From positions 1 to 64,000 of the forward strand of contig JAFGUF010000025.1 of NCBI GenBank assembly GCA_016938675.1: a stretch of DNA of 64,000 nt, in the 5' to 3' direction. Made by a program: the position numbers and the translations under genes. The DNA comes from Clostridia bacterium (lineage in GTDB: Bacteria > Bacillota > Clostridia > Christensenellales > UMGS416). The notes under the pieces are model-generated. The model worked only from the letters and a program-made list of their open reading frames with translations. It did no database searches and was not told the origin of the DNA. Shown here piece by piece: positions 1-8,813 of the stretch (the stretch's first letter is position 1; every line of letters begins with the position of its first letter).

Positions 1-207
1 CTTCATGATCATTGTTGATACTAGGGCCAGAAGTATCAGTGACAGGCTGAAGTTCCTGCTGTAGAGTACTCCGTTATATGTTCTTTTATATATTATAAAT
101 ATCCACAGCCCTAATATAAACGCCAGTATCAGCGCTCCTGCTGTCGCCAACGGATCCAGCGCCGCTGTCGGCATGTTTTCCAGTACCGATTTCTTTATTA
201 TCTCCAT
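1..207 (-). CDS. DUF4956 family membrane protein, N-terminal part
   Basis: First 69 codons of a gene whose 3' end lies beyond the left edge. The ATG at 205-207 follows a strong AAGGAGG-type ribosome site. The visible part has a hydrophobic helix (about residues 22-40), then TYNGVLYSRNFSLSLIL and the start of a second helix, which fits the N-terminus of DUF4956. Known of the family: small membrane proteins found beside CotH-like kinases and VTC-type polyphosphate polymerases, with no settled function. It lies 30 bp behind the CotH gene on the same strand, so the two are probably one transcript. The family call rests on a short segment. Confidence 0.75.
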   Translation of the reverse strand, partial: MEIIKKSVLENMPTAALDPLATAGALILAFILGLWIFIIYKRTYNGVLYSRNFSLSLILLALVSTMIMK

Positions 208-237
208 GTTTCCTCCTTAACGCAAACCAATCTTCCA

Positions 238-3200
238 TTATGGGAAAAGCTGGCTTCTCCATTCGTCATCTATATCAAAGTAGTCTACTAGCTGGCTTTC
301 CATAACCGCCGGCCTCTGTGTAGCGAAGTCTATCAGTCGCTCTTTCTGCGTGGTTGACCATGAATCATAGCTCATCCATCTGCCCGCTAATGCTTTGTAC
401 CAGCTGGGGGATTTTTCGTACTCTTCATTCCAGTGTGTTCGGTCCTGTTCCATTTCAGGGTCAAGTATGGCATAAATTTCATTAATTCTCTCAATTACTC
501 GGGTAGTGTCATATGTGTAATTGATATGCTCAGCAAACCTTTCAATAAACTGTTTTCTGAAACCATCGTTCTCTAATAGTCCCATAATAAGCCATGTTTC
601 GCCGCCGTTGCCTACGCCATGGCCATCCGGGTTAAGATATTCCTTTAGGTTGTTTGTACGGGCATTGGCATTCTCCGTGTAGAAAAATCCCCAGTCAACA
701 TCATAATAGAACCATCGCCATTTTGCGCCTTCCACATTTTCTCTGTAGTACTTTATGTTAACTGTATCATAGTTTCCCACATAAATTTCGCAAATAACCA
801 TATCCATGAAGTTTTGTATGTCTACCCAGTCTGATACTACCTTATATGCTTCCGGGTCAGACAAATCATGTGTCTTCACATAATCGCGCAGCTGAAGCCA
901 GTTATTATTGGTTCCAGCGAGTACGTTTCTTGATGATGTTCCGTTACGGTAAACTATATCAACATTATCAGGATCCATTCCGTAGTGTTGTTCAAGATAG
1001 GATTTATTAATTTTTTCTCTGAAAAAATATACGCCCCAGTATTCACCATTCAGATAAACAACTACTGGGTAATATGCCTGAACATCCAAATCGGTATTGT
1101 CTCTTGCTAACGAAGTAAGAAGGGAGTCCCTTATCATTGATGAGTACCACTCGGATGCACCCGCTCTTAAAACAACTGACTTGTAATCAGTGTATGGCCG
1201 GTCAGGGAAAATAGGATAGCTGATCGTGGGCGATCCATACTGACTTCTGGCTACCAATGCAAACGACTTCTTAATTTCAGCTCTTGAATAATCTCCGAAT
1301 ATTTTTAATCCTATGCCCTGGCTTATTGCCTGTGTACCGTCAATTTCATACATTTCAATATAAGCACCAACTTCCCAGTCCTGCCTGAAATTCGCGCCTT
1401 CTATCGGAATCTTCGTCTTGTCATAATTTGTACCGTAGGCATAAATGCCTGATAAATCTGAAAAAAGATTTACTGGGTCAGATGTAATGCTCACTATCGG
1501 GAGTTCGTGGTCTACATTTACAAAATAAGTTGCTACAATCATATTAGAGGCCAGTTTGTTATCGGCATATGCCCTAGCTTTTAGAACTGTTGTGTCATAT
1601 ATCTGAAAAGGCCCTTGATAAAGCTGAGAGCTTTCTGTCGGGTCAGTACAGTCAATGGTATAATAAACCTTTGCTCCTTCAGGAACATTGATTGCTATTA
1701 CAGATCCGGATACGTAGACTCCTCCGTCCTGCATAAAAATAGGATCCGGCGTAAAGCTGGACCATCCGAGCCCGTTTGCCTCGCCGGGCGTTGCGTATGG
1801 CATATATTGAAACGTCATATCCTCGCCTGTCCTGCCGTATGAAACATCATATGGCATGGGCGCCAGCACACAAGTATCCAGTATGTTCCCATCAATATCT
1901 GATAATATTACAGGCTCACCTTCTGAGCTTATCGAAAACGAAACATGAATCCCGGTTCCTGCTATTATGTCTTTACCTGATGCGTATACTAGAAGATACT
2001 CACCAGGATTGATAAAAAAATCTTCGGGAAACCTCCAAAGCTGCAAGTTTTTTGGATCGTCCGATAAAAAATAGTCACTTAAGAATATTCGCTCGCTTGT
2101 TGGGTTATATAGCTCAATCCAATCAGGTGTTTCTTCGAAATTGTCCTCCAGTGTATTTGTATTCCCTATCATTACTTCATTTATAATAATTCCTGCTTGC
2201 GACTTAAGATCCGTATCTTTCTTAAACTCGTTGTATCCTTCTTCTGAGTTTACATACCCCGGCGTCGGGTGTGAAAATATCTGAACACTATCCATCGAGC
2301 CGTAAATTCTGCCCATTGATTTGTCATCCGGCAGGTCTTGTATCAGCCAGTTATCTACAATCTTACCTTCCTGGTTTGCAAGTATAATATTATCTTCCAG
2401 TGCATTCAGCTTGAAATCAGTATGCATCTCCTGAGTATCTTCATCAAACTTATCTTTCCCCGAAAGAAAAACAACCAGCATCTGGCCAGGGTCGAGAACT
2501 GTATAAGGGAAGACCCATTTTCTAGGCTCCAGAACAGAATCCGAAAGCGCATAGCCGGTGAGTACAATCTGCTGATCCCCAGTATTTACTATTTCCACCC
2601 AATCGCTGTAGTCTCCATCGCAATCCGGCAATGTAATCAGATTGGATGCCATAACTTCATTTATCATTAATGGGTCATCATATACTCTTCTGGTCTGCAA
2701 GTATGATTCCCATCCGGTTTCATCATTATAAAATCCGGGAGTATAGTAATCCTTTTCTTCCCATTGGTCAAGTATCGCCAAATTACGCGCATAAGAAACA
2801 TTTGGCGAGAGATGCCCCACCGTTACGGAATCCAGAATATGCTGCTGGCTGTCAAATAAATATATTGTTTCTCCGGCGGAAGAAAGCTTGAAAGGCGCAT
2901 GCATCGCATCCTTAACAGCTCCGCCTGACAAAAATACTACTGTAAATTTTCCGGGCTCTAAAACTATTGATGGGAAAACATAGTTTCCCGGTTGGTCTGC
3001 CTTGTCAGAAAGCCCGAATCCCTCAAGATTAATAGTTGACTGTGTGGGATTAAATATTTCCACCCAATCATAATATTCGCCATCACTGCTGGGATATGCG
3101 CTTTTATTTGAAGTCATCACTTCAGATATTATTGGGAAATCTACATCAATATATTCCCCGGCTTCATTCATGATAACTTGCGCTTCTTCGCCGTTATTTT

Positions 3201-3375
3201 TATTAATCAGCGGACTTATAACCCAATAAGCTACCAAAACCAGCGCCAGCAGAATTATTATATCAATAAGGAAATTCCTTTCCTTTTTATATGATGCTGT
3301 TTCGCCTGTGCTTTGAGCTACCTTAGTATTGTATTCTCGTTCCTGCTGCACTGTATATGTACGTCTTTGTGCCAT
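238..3375 (-). CDS. Membrane-anchored CotH kinase-like protein with three lamin-tail domains
   Basis: A 1045-residue surface protein. It has a short cytoplasmic N-terminus and one membrane helix (about 35-55). Three lamin-tail-like domains follow (about 80-200, 234-355, 394-515), each with an EVM strand and a DWVEI/DWIEL motif. Next come a chitobiase/FN3-like beta domain (about 545-615, YYTIDCTDP) and a CotH domain (about 630-960) with RAGASEW, NGEYWGVYFFREKIN and YYDVDWGFF. Known: CotH proteins are atypical kinases first described from Bacillus spore coats, and lamin-tail domains recur on secreted bacterial proteins. Inferred: an extracellular phosphotransfer or adhesion role. The start ATG has GAGGTG 8 nt upstream. 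It heads a unit with the DUF4956 gene. The substrate cannot be told from sequence. Confidence 0.85.
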   Translation of the reverse strand: MAQRRTYTVQQEREYNTKVAQSTGETASYKKERNFLIDIIILLALVLVAYWVISPLINKNNGEEAQVIMNEAGEYIDVDFPIISEVMTSNKSAYPSSDGEYYDWVEIFNPTQSTINLEGFGLSDKADQPGNYVFPSIVLEPGKFTVVFLSGGAVKDAMHAPFKLSSAGETIYLFDSQQHILDSVTVGHLSPNVSYARNLAILDQWEEKDYYTPGFYNDETGWESYLQTRRVYDDPLMINEVMASNLITLPDCDGDYSDWVEIVNTGDQQIVLTGYALSDSVLEPRKWVFPYTVLDPGQMLVVFLSGKDKFDEDTQEMHTDFKLNALEDNIILANQEGKIVDNWLIQDLPDDKSMGRIYGSMDSVQIFSHPTPGYVNSEEGYNEFKKDTDLKSQAGIIINEVMIGNTNTLEDNFEETPDWIELYNPTSERIFLSDYFLSDDPKNLQLWRFPEDFFINPGEYLLVYASGKDIIAGTGIHVSFSISSEGEPVILSDIDGNILDTCVLAPMPYDVSYGRTGEDMTFQYMPYATPGEANGLGWSSFTPDPIFMQDGGVYVSGSVIAINVPEGAKVYYTIDCTDPTESSQLYQGPFQIYDTTVLKARAYADNKLASNMIVATYFVNVDHELPIVSITSDPVNLFSDLSGIYAYGTNYDKTKIPIEGANFRQDWEVGAYIEMYEIDGTQAISQGIGLKIFGDYSRAEIKKSFALVARSQYGSPTISYPIFPDRPYTDYKSVVLRAGASEWYSSMIRDSLLTSLARDNTDLDVQAYYPVVVYLNGEYWGVYFFREKINKSYLEQHYGMDPDNVDIVYRNGTSSRNVLAGTNNNWLQLRDYVKTHDLSDPEAYKVVSDWVDIQNFMDMVICEIYVGNYDTVNIKYYRENVEGAKWRWFYYDVDWGFFYTENANARTNNLKEYLNPDGHGVGNGGETWLIMGLLENDGFRKQFIERFAEHINYTYDTTRVIERINEIYAILDPEMEQDRTHWNEEYEKSPSWYKALAGRWMSYDSWSTTQKERLIDFATQRPAVMESQLVDYFDIDDEWRSQLFP

Positions 3376-3456
3376 CTATTATCACCTCACGCGAGCCTGT
3401 TCTTTATGTTACAACTTTGTTTCTTTTTTTTAACTCGTTCGTTACATCCTCTTATA

Positions 3457-3484
3457 ATTATAAAGATATTTTAATTAATGTCAA
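3457..3484 (-). promoter_or_regulatory. Promoter of the CotH gene
   Basis: On the minus strand TTGACA (3479-3484) is followed after 16 bp by TATAAT (3457-3462). The predicted start near 3450 leaves a leader of about 75 nt before the CotH ATG. Confidence 0.65.
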
Positions 3485-3550
3485 TTGAAAGACCGTTATT
3501 TATCAGTTATTTTAAAATAATGACATATTTCTATACTGCCTATCAATTGA

Positions 3551-3588
3551 AAAATAAACAGCTGCCTTAAATAACAAAAGACAGCTGT
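3551..3588 (-). terminator. Terminator after pfkA
   Basis: ACAGCTG and CAGCTGT arms form a 7-bp stem with a 17-nt loop, then a T-rich run on the minus strand. It sits 23 bp beyond the pfkA stop. The stem is short, so it may be leaky. Confidence 0.5.
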
Positions 3589-3611
3589 GATATTTTGCAT
3601 TATTGCCTCTA

Positions 3612-4664
3612 CTATCTTGATGTAAGTAGTGAGTTCACATGAGAAAGCAGTTTCTCGTTAAATTCTCTCTCCTTGTCCATAGCCAAAGCTTTGTCAGTAT
3701 CCTGATCAAATATTTCACCTTTTCTTATGCCGACTACTCTATTTGTTTTGCCTTCTTTCAGCAGCTCAACTGCCCTAATCGCGCTTTCTATTGCCAGATG
3801 CATGTCCTGAACTGTAGGTGGGCCGCCTCTTTGCAGATATCCAAGAACTGTTTCTCTGACATCAGTTTCTATTATTAGGGCATGTTTGCCCAAAGCTTCC
3901 ATTTCACTATTATGCTTCTTGATCTTGTCCTCAAGCAGTGTTCTGAATTCATGCGCTCTGTCTGGGTTTTGATACTCTACGCCTTCTGCTATTATGATTA
4001 TTCCATAATGTTTGCCGCAATACCAAGTTTTCTTGATATGTTCAAAAACTTCGTCAACGTTATACTTTGTCTTATATGCCTTCTGCTTCTCCGGCACGAG
4101 CACATAGTCAGCACCTGATGACATCCCGGCCATCAGCGCCAAATCGCCGCAATTGCGTCCCATTACTTCAACTATTCCTATTCTGTTGTGCGAACGCATT
4201 GTATCTCTAATTTTCACAATATTCTCAACAATTGTATTGCATGCAGTGTCAAAGCCTATGGTATAGTCGGTGTAGGCCAAGTCATTATCAATTGTTCCTG
4301 GAATTCCTATTGCAGCTACTCCCAGATTGGATAATATCTCTGCTCCTCTGAATGAGCCGTCACCGCCGCAGACAATTATGCCATCGATCTTGTGCTTCTT
4401 TAGCACCTCAACTGCATGTTTCTGCCCAGCCTCAGTTCTCATTTCTTTGCACCTGGATGTCCTTATTCTGGTGCCGCCCATGTTCATCATTCCCTCGGCC
4501 ATTTCTCTGGTAAGTTCATGGATATCTTCGGTCATTAATCCTTGGTAACCGTGCCTGATAGCTACTATATCCATGTCCAGATTACGCGCCGCTCTTGAGG
4601 CTGCCCAAACCGCAGCATTCATTCCCGGAGAGTCTCCTCCGCTTGTAAGTATTCCTATTTTCAT
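3612..4664 (-). CDS. pfkA: ATP-dependent 6-phosphofructokinase
   Basis: Makes fructose 1,6-bisphosphate from fructose 6-phosphate and ATP in cytoplasmic glycolysis. Family motifs are complete: GGDSPGMNAA near the N-terminus, GGDGS for nucleotide, PGTIDND with the catalytic Asp, and MGRNCGDLAL for substrate. The Gly after Asp in GGDGS and the Gly in PGTIDND mark the ATP-using rather than the pyrophosphate-using form. The start used here (ATG at 4662-4664, 350 residues) is preceded by AAGAGGAG and begins MKIGILTSGG as in other PfkA; an in-frame extension 28 codons upstream has no family support. It lies 55 bp behind mtrB with no terminator between, so the two are probably co-transcribed. Confidence 0.95.
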   Translation of the reverse strand: MKIGILTSGGDSPGMNAAVWAASRAARNLDMDIVAIRHGYQGLMTEDIHELTREMAEGMMNMGGTRIRTSRCKEMRTEAGQKHAVEVLKKHKIDGIIVCGGDGSFRGAEILSNLGVAAIGIPGTIDNDLAYTDYTIGFDTACNTIVENIVKIRDTMRSHNRIGIVEVMGRNCGDLALMAGMSSGADYVLVPEKQKAYKTKYNVDEVFEHIKKTWYCGKHYGIIIIAEGVEYQNPDRAHEFRTLLEDKIKKHNSEMEALGKHALIIETDVRETVLGYLQRGGPPTVQDMHLAIESAIRAVELLKEGKTNRVVGIRKGEIFDQDTDKALAMDKEREFNEKLLSHVNSLLTSR

Positions 4665-4719
4665 TTTTTCTCCTCTTAATGCTTTAAGAAACCTTTTTAT
4701 GCGTCTTATAAATTTATAT

Positions 4720-4950
4720 CTACTCATCATCCGATGTAACTTCGCCATACTCAGTGATGATGGTTGATGCCCCGTTTATTTTTATAGCTGAAGTATCCTG
4801 CGTGAACTGGCATATCATTACTTCGCCTTTGTTGAGTTTTTCTGTATGATGGAATTTTGTGTCTTTTCCACGGGTCATGCCAATAACCTTAACTCCGTCT
4901 TTATTGGCCTTAACAACAATATATTGGCCCGCTACTACGCTCTCGTCCAT
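4720..4950 (-). CDS. mtrB: Trp RNA-binding attenuation protein (TRAP)
   Basis: A 76-residue protein matching Bacillus TRAP along its whole length, for example [18 protein letters not shown] and AQF-like [12 protein letters not shown]. Known: TRAP forms an 11-subunit ring that binds tryptophan and then wraps (G/U)AG-repeat RNA, controlling trp genes. Tryptophan-pocket residues are kept (Thr26, Thr31, Gln48, Thr50, Ser54, equal to Bacillus 25, 30, 47, 49, 53). Of the RNA-contacting Lys37-Lys56-Arg58 set, both lysines are kept (Lys38, Lys57), but the arginine is Asn59. Context is unusual: it lies between dnaE and pfkA, with no trp or folate gene in the window. GAGAAAGG precedes the ATG. Family is firm; the RNA target is unknown. 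Confidence 0.93.
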   Translation of the reverse strand: MDESVVAGQYIVVKANKDGVKVIGMTRGKDTKFHHTEKLNKGEVMICQFTQDTSAIKINGASTIITEYGEVTSDDE

Positions 4951-4986
4951 AACTTATGCCTTTCTCTTTATGTCCTTTTCTTAAAG

Positions 4987-5017
4987 AAATAATTCAGGAT
5001 AGATGCCTGAATTATTT
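4987..5017 (-). terminator. Hairpin between dnaE and mtrB (terminator and/or 5' hairpin)
   Basis: Perfect 12-bp stem (4987-4998 with 5006-5017) and a 7-nt loop. On the minus strand it is followed by CTTTAAG, only moderately T-rich; on the plus strand it is followed by eight T. It can end dnaE transcripts. A candidate mtrB promoter starts RNA just in front of it, so it would also form the 5' end of the mtrB-pfkA mRNA. Confidence 0.7.
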
Positions 5018-5025
5018 TTTTTGTA

Positions 5026-5034
5026 ATTATATCA
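5026..5034 (-). promoter_or_regulatory. Extended -10 promoter for mtrB-pfkA
   Basis: TGATATAAT on the minus strand; the -35 region (TAGAAC, 17 bp upstream) is weak. The predicted start near 5019 lies immediately before the 12-bp hairpin. Confidence 0.45.
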
Positions 5035-5065
5035 CATTTTTTTACAAAGTTCTATGTGTGTTTTT

Positions 5066-8000
5066 CTATTTTCGCACAATTACGTTGGGTTCACCAAGCA
5101 ATGATTTAAGCTCACTTAAAATTGAATCATTTACTCTGATCCACAATTCTCTGGCGAATTGGTATTTCTTGTTGTTTGCTTCGTCATACACATATACAGG
5201 TTGATTCCCTTCATGCACCTTCAATATGCTCTTTATTTCATCCAACGTATCGCCTTCTGCTTCTTTATCTATTTTCAAGTATAGTTTTTCTAAATCTTCT
5301 GTCTCTTTTGCGGGAGAAATCTTCTCTGCTATCAGTTTCGCGTCCTCGCCCTCTCTGCTGCTCACCCTTCCTTTTACCGTTATGATTGAATCAATGGAAA
5401 GAAAATCATTGTAAAGCCGCATGAGCTTCGGGAAAACAATTATTTCAACTTCACCAAACATGTCCTCCAGAGACAAAAAGCACATCATTTCGTTGCTTCT
5501 GGTCGACTTTACCTGTTTTGCAGATATTATGCCCATTACCTCCACTGTTTCGCCGTCCAGCACTTCATCAGGGCTTTCAGGTATAAACATTGTAGAATTG
5601 ATTACATACTCTGACATCTGAGCACTGTATTCAGAAAGCGGATGCCCGCTGATATATACTCCGGTCATTTCCTTTTCCAGTTTCAGCTTTTCTCTCATCG
5701 GCAGTTCATCCCTTTGGGGCAAATCCGGCGTAGGAAGGCTGTCGTCAGCTACAAAGTCAAAAAGCGAAATCTGGTCTTTGTGATTATTCCTTCTTAATTT
5801 CTGTACACTGTCTACGAAGCTTTCGTATACAGATAAAAGCTGAGAACGGTATACATTGAAGCTGTCAAATGCTCCTGCCAATATCAAGCTCTCAATCATC
5901 TTCTTGTTTATAAAGGCCGCACACCGGTCGCAGAAATCGAAAAAGTCTGTAAACTTCCCTTTCTCCTCCCGCTCCTCCTGTATCTTCTCAACAACTCCAG
6001 TGCCCACGTTTTTTACCGCAGCCATTCCGAATCTTATATTTCCGCCGTCAACTGTGAATTTGACTTTGGATTTGTTTACATCCGGCGGCAGCACATCTAT
6101 ATCGTGCTTTCTGCAGTAATGTATATACTCTGCTACCTTGCTTGATGAGCCCATAACAGAATTCATTGTGGCTGCCATAAACTCAACTGGGTAATGTATC
6201 TTTAGCCATGCTGTTCTGTATGCCACCATAGCATAGCAGGCAGCGTGCGGCTTATTAAATGCGTAATTTGCGAATTTTATCATACGATCGTATATCAAAT
6301 TTGCGCTTTTTCCATCCACACCGTTCCTTATAGCTCCAGGGATTACAATCTCGCCGTTTTTCATTAAGCCATTTACGAAAATCTCTCGCTCAGCCTCCAT
6401 AAACTCGTGCTTCTTCTTCGCCATTCCGCGGCGCACCAAATCGGATCTGCCCAGTGAGTACCCTGCTACGTCACGAACTATCTGCATTACCTGCTCCTGA
6501 TACACCATGCATCCGTATGTTACATCCAGCGACTTCTCCAGTATCGGGTGGTCATACCTAGCACTCGATGGGTCTTTCTTTCCCTGTACGTACTGCGGAA
6601 TATAGTCCATAGGTCCCGGACGGTATAGAGAGATTGCCGCAATTATTTCTTCAAAGTTATCAGGCTTTAGTTGGCTTAGAAAGTTTCTCATGCCCGCACT
6701 TTCCAGTTGGAATACACCCTCTGTTTCCGCGCGTGATATCAGCTCATATACCAACGGGTCATCAAACTCCGTTGAATGTATGTTTATATCGTGGCCTTCT
6801 TTCTCTGTCGCCAGCTCCGCTGCGTCATGTATTACAGTCAGCGTGCGCAGCCCCAGAAAATCCATTTTAAGTAGCCCAAGTTCTTCTATGATAGTCATAG
6901 GGAACTGGGTTGTTATGATGTCACCGTTTCTATTTAGCGGCACATAGTTTGTAACCGGCTCTTTTGTGATAACTACGCCAGCTGCATGGGTAGAAGCGTG
7001 GCGCGGAAGGCCCTCCAATTTTCTTGCAACATCCACTAGGTTAGCGACCTCCTCGTCTGCCGCACATGCCTCCCTAAGTGCAGGATTTGTTTCCAGCGCT
7101 TTATCAATTGTTATCTTCAGCTCCATTGGAATCATTTTTGCAATTTTGTCCACATCAGCATATCCCATTCCCAATGCCCTGCCAACGTCTCTTATGGCCG
7201 CACGGGCTGCCATCGTGCCGAATGTGATAATCTGAACTACGTGGTCATATCCGTATTTCCTGTTAACGTATTCTATTACTTCATGTCTGCGTTCATAGCA
7301 GAAGTCAATATCAAAATCCGGCATTGATATTCTTTCCGGATTCAGGAATCTTTCAAAGTAGAGCTGATACTTTATGGGGTCGACCTCTGTTATATTAAGG
7401 CAATAGGATGCAAGCGAGCCGGCGCCCGACCCCCTGCAGCCAACCTCTATTCCGTTATCAATTGCGTATTTTACGAAATCCCATACTATAAGGAAATAGT
7501 CTGTAAAGCCCATTGAGCTGATAGTTCCCAGCTCATAATTAAGCCTTTCATCTAATTCATCATTTGTCTTGCCGTATCTTCTTATTAGCCCTTTCATGCA
7601 AAGGTCGTAAAGATATTTATCATGATTGTCCTTGTATTCATCCGGAACTTCAAACTCAGGCAGGTAAGTTTTTGTAAAATCAAATGAAACGTCGCACATG
7701 TCCGCTATCTCGCAGGTAACGTCCACTGCCTCTTCGCACCAGGCGAATACCTCCCGCATTTCATCCTCAGATTTTATATAGAATTCTTCACCTTCAAACC
7801 TCATTCGGTTGGGGTCATCTATGTGTGTCTGCGTCTGCACACATAGCAGCACGTCGTGCACCTTTGCGTCGCTTCGTTCTGTATAATGGATATCATTTGT
7901 TGCAACAAGCGGAACACCTGTATCTTCAGACAGCTTTTTAAGATCAGTGTTTACCTGCTTCTGCTCTAATATTCCATGGTCTTGAACCTCCAGATAAAAG

Positions 8001-8506
8001 CTGCCCTGTCCGAACATTTCATTCAGCCGCAAAGCTAAACCTTTTGCACTTTCATACATTCCGTCCCTTAAGAATCTCGGAATATCGCCTGCTAGGCAGG
8101 CAGAAAGGCAAATTAACCCCTCGGAATACTTCTGAAGGGTGTCATAGTCTATTCTCGGCCGATAGTAAAAGCCTTCTGTAAATCCTAAAGAAACCAGCTT
8201 TATAAGGTTTTGATATCCGGTGTTATTTTTGCATAACAAAACAAGATGCGACGCCTCCCTATCCTTAGAGCCTTCCCTTTCCTGCAGGGAGTTCTTGGCC
8301 ATATATACTTCGCACCCTATAATCGGCTTGATATTATTTTTGATTGCTTCTTTGTAAAAATCCACTACGCCATACATAGCACCGTGGTCTGTGATTGCTA
8401 TGGACTCCATACCCAGCTCTTTTGCCTTGGCAATAAGAGATGAAATTGTGGACGCGCCATCAAGAAGCGAATACTCGCTATGTACGTGAAGATGTGTAAA
8501 TCCCAT
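5066..8506 (-). CDS. dnaE: DNA polymerase III alpha subunit, DnaE type
   Basis: Replicative polymerase subunit, 1146 residues, a usual length. The N-terminal PHP domain opens HLHVHSEYSLLDG and continues ITDHGAMYGV. The C-family polymerase core carries GCRGSGAGSLASYCLNIT and the catalytic PDFDID aspartates (about residues 395-401). A helix-hairpin-helix/OB region follows (GEVEIIVFPK, VKGRVSS). Known: Bacillota also carry PolC, and DnaE there extends primers before hand-over. The ATG has AAGGTCA upstream and lies 19 bp after crh. The murB-rapZ-yvcK-whiA-crh-dnaE order suggests read-through transcription. No key residue appears missing. Confidence 0.97.
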   Translation of the reverse strand: MGFTHLHVHSEYSLLDGASTISSLIAKAKELGMESIAITDHGAMYGVVDFYKEAIKNNIKPIIGCEVYMAKNSLQEREGSKDREASHLVLLCKNNTGYQNLIKLVSLGFTEGFYYRPRIDYDTLQKYSEGLICLSACLAGDIPRFLRDGMYESAKGLALRLNEMFGQGSFYLEVQDHGILEQKQVNTDLKKLSEDTGVPLVATNDIHYTERSDAKVHDVLLCVQTQTHIDDPNRMRFEGEEFYIKSEDEMREVFAWCEEAVDVTCEIADMCDVSFDFTKTYLPEFEVPDEYKDNHDKYLYDLCMKGLIRRYGKTNDELDERLNYELGTISSMGFTDYFLIVWDFVKYAIDNGIEVGCRGSGAGSLASYCLNITEVDPIKYQLYFERFLNPERISMPDFDIDFCYERRHEVIEYVNRKYGYDHVVQIITFGTMAARAAIRDVGRALGMGYADVDKIAKMIPMELKITIDKALETNPALREACAADEEVANLVDVARKLEGLPRHASTHAAGVVITKEPVTNYVPLNRNGDIITTQFPMTIIEELGLLKMDFLGLRTLTVIHDAAELATEKEGHDINIHSTEFDDPLVYELISRAETEGVFQLESAGMRNFLSQLKPDNFEEIIAAISLYRPGPMDYIPQYVQGKKDPSSARYDHPILEKSLDVTYGCMVYQEQVMQIVRDVAGYSLGRSDLVRRGMAKKKHEFMEAEREIFVNGLMKNGEIVIPGAIRNGVDGKSANLIYDRMIKFANYAFNKPHAACYAMVAYRTAWLKIHYPVEFMAATMNSVMGSSSKVAEYIHYCRKHDIDVLPPDVNKSKVKFTVDGGNIRFGMAAVKNVGTGVVEKIQEEREEKGKFTDFFDFCDRCAAFINKKMIESLILAGAFDSFNVYRSQLLSVYESFVDSVQKLRRNNHKDQISLFDFVADDSLPTPDLPQRDELPMREKLKLEKEMTGVYISGHPLSEYSAQMSEYVINSTMFIPESPDEVLDGETVEVMGIISAKQVKSTRSNEMMCFLSLEDMFGEVEIIVFPKLMRLYNDFLSIDSIITVKGRVSSREGEDAKLIAEKISPAKETEDLEKLYLKIDKEAEGDTLDEIKSILKVHEGNQPVYVYDEANNKKYQFARELWIRVNDSILSELKSLLGEPNVIVRK

Positions 8507-8525
8507 GATGTGACCTTATATTAAC

Positions 8526-8786
8526 CTATGCAACTCCTGTATCAATAAGCCTTGCAATTGCTTCAACCGCGGCCTCTTCATCATCGCCTTTAGCAGCTAC
8601 GAAGAAAGAGTCACCCTTTTTGAGCCTCAATGACAGCACTCCCATGATTGATTTGGCATTCACTCTCTTTGAGCCCTGCTCAATCCAAATAGTACTGGCG
8701 TACTTGCTGGCTACCTGCACTAGCAAAGCAGCGGGTCTGGATTGAAGGCCTTCCTCGCTTTTAATTGTCAATTCTCTGCTGGTCAT
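8526..8786 (-). CDS. crh: Crh, catabolite-repression HPr-like protein
   Basis: An 86-residue HPr-fold protein. Where HPr has the phosphotransfer His15 in GLHARPA, this one has Gln15 in GLQSRPA, as in Bacillus Crh. The regulatory Ser46 is kept in NAKSIMG. Known: Crh cannot carry sugar phosphate, but when phosphorylated on Ser46 by HPr kinase it acts with CcpA, and it also binds other partners. Inferred: a regulatory rather than transport role. It follows whiA by 27 bp in the same order as the Bacillus yvcJ-yvcK-yvcL-crh operon, which strengthens the call. A general HPr should exist elsewhere in the genome. Confidence 0.9.
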   Translation of the reverse strand: MTSRELTIKSEEGLQSRPAALLVQVASKYASTIWIEQGSKRVNAKSIMGVLSLRLKKGDSFFVAAKGDDEEAAVEAIARLIDTGVA

Positions 8787-8813
8787 ATTTTTTCCCTTTC
8801 GATTATATATATT

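Noticed and set aside
4665-4719. TRAP-binding site in the mtrB-pfkA gap
   Set aside because: No series of GAG/UAG triplets; the gap is AT-rich and short.
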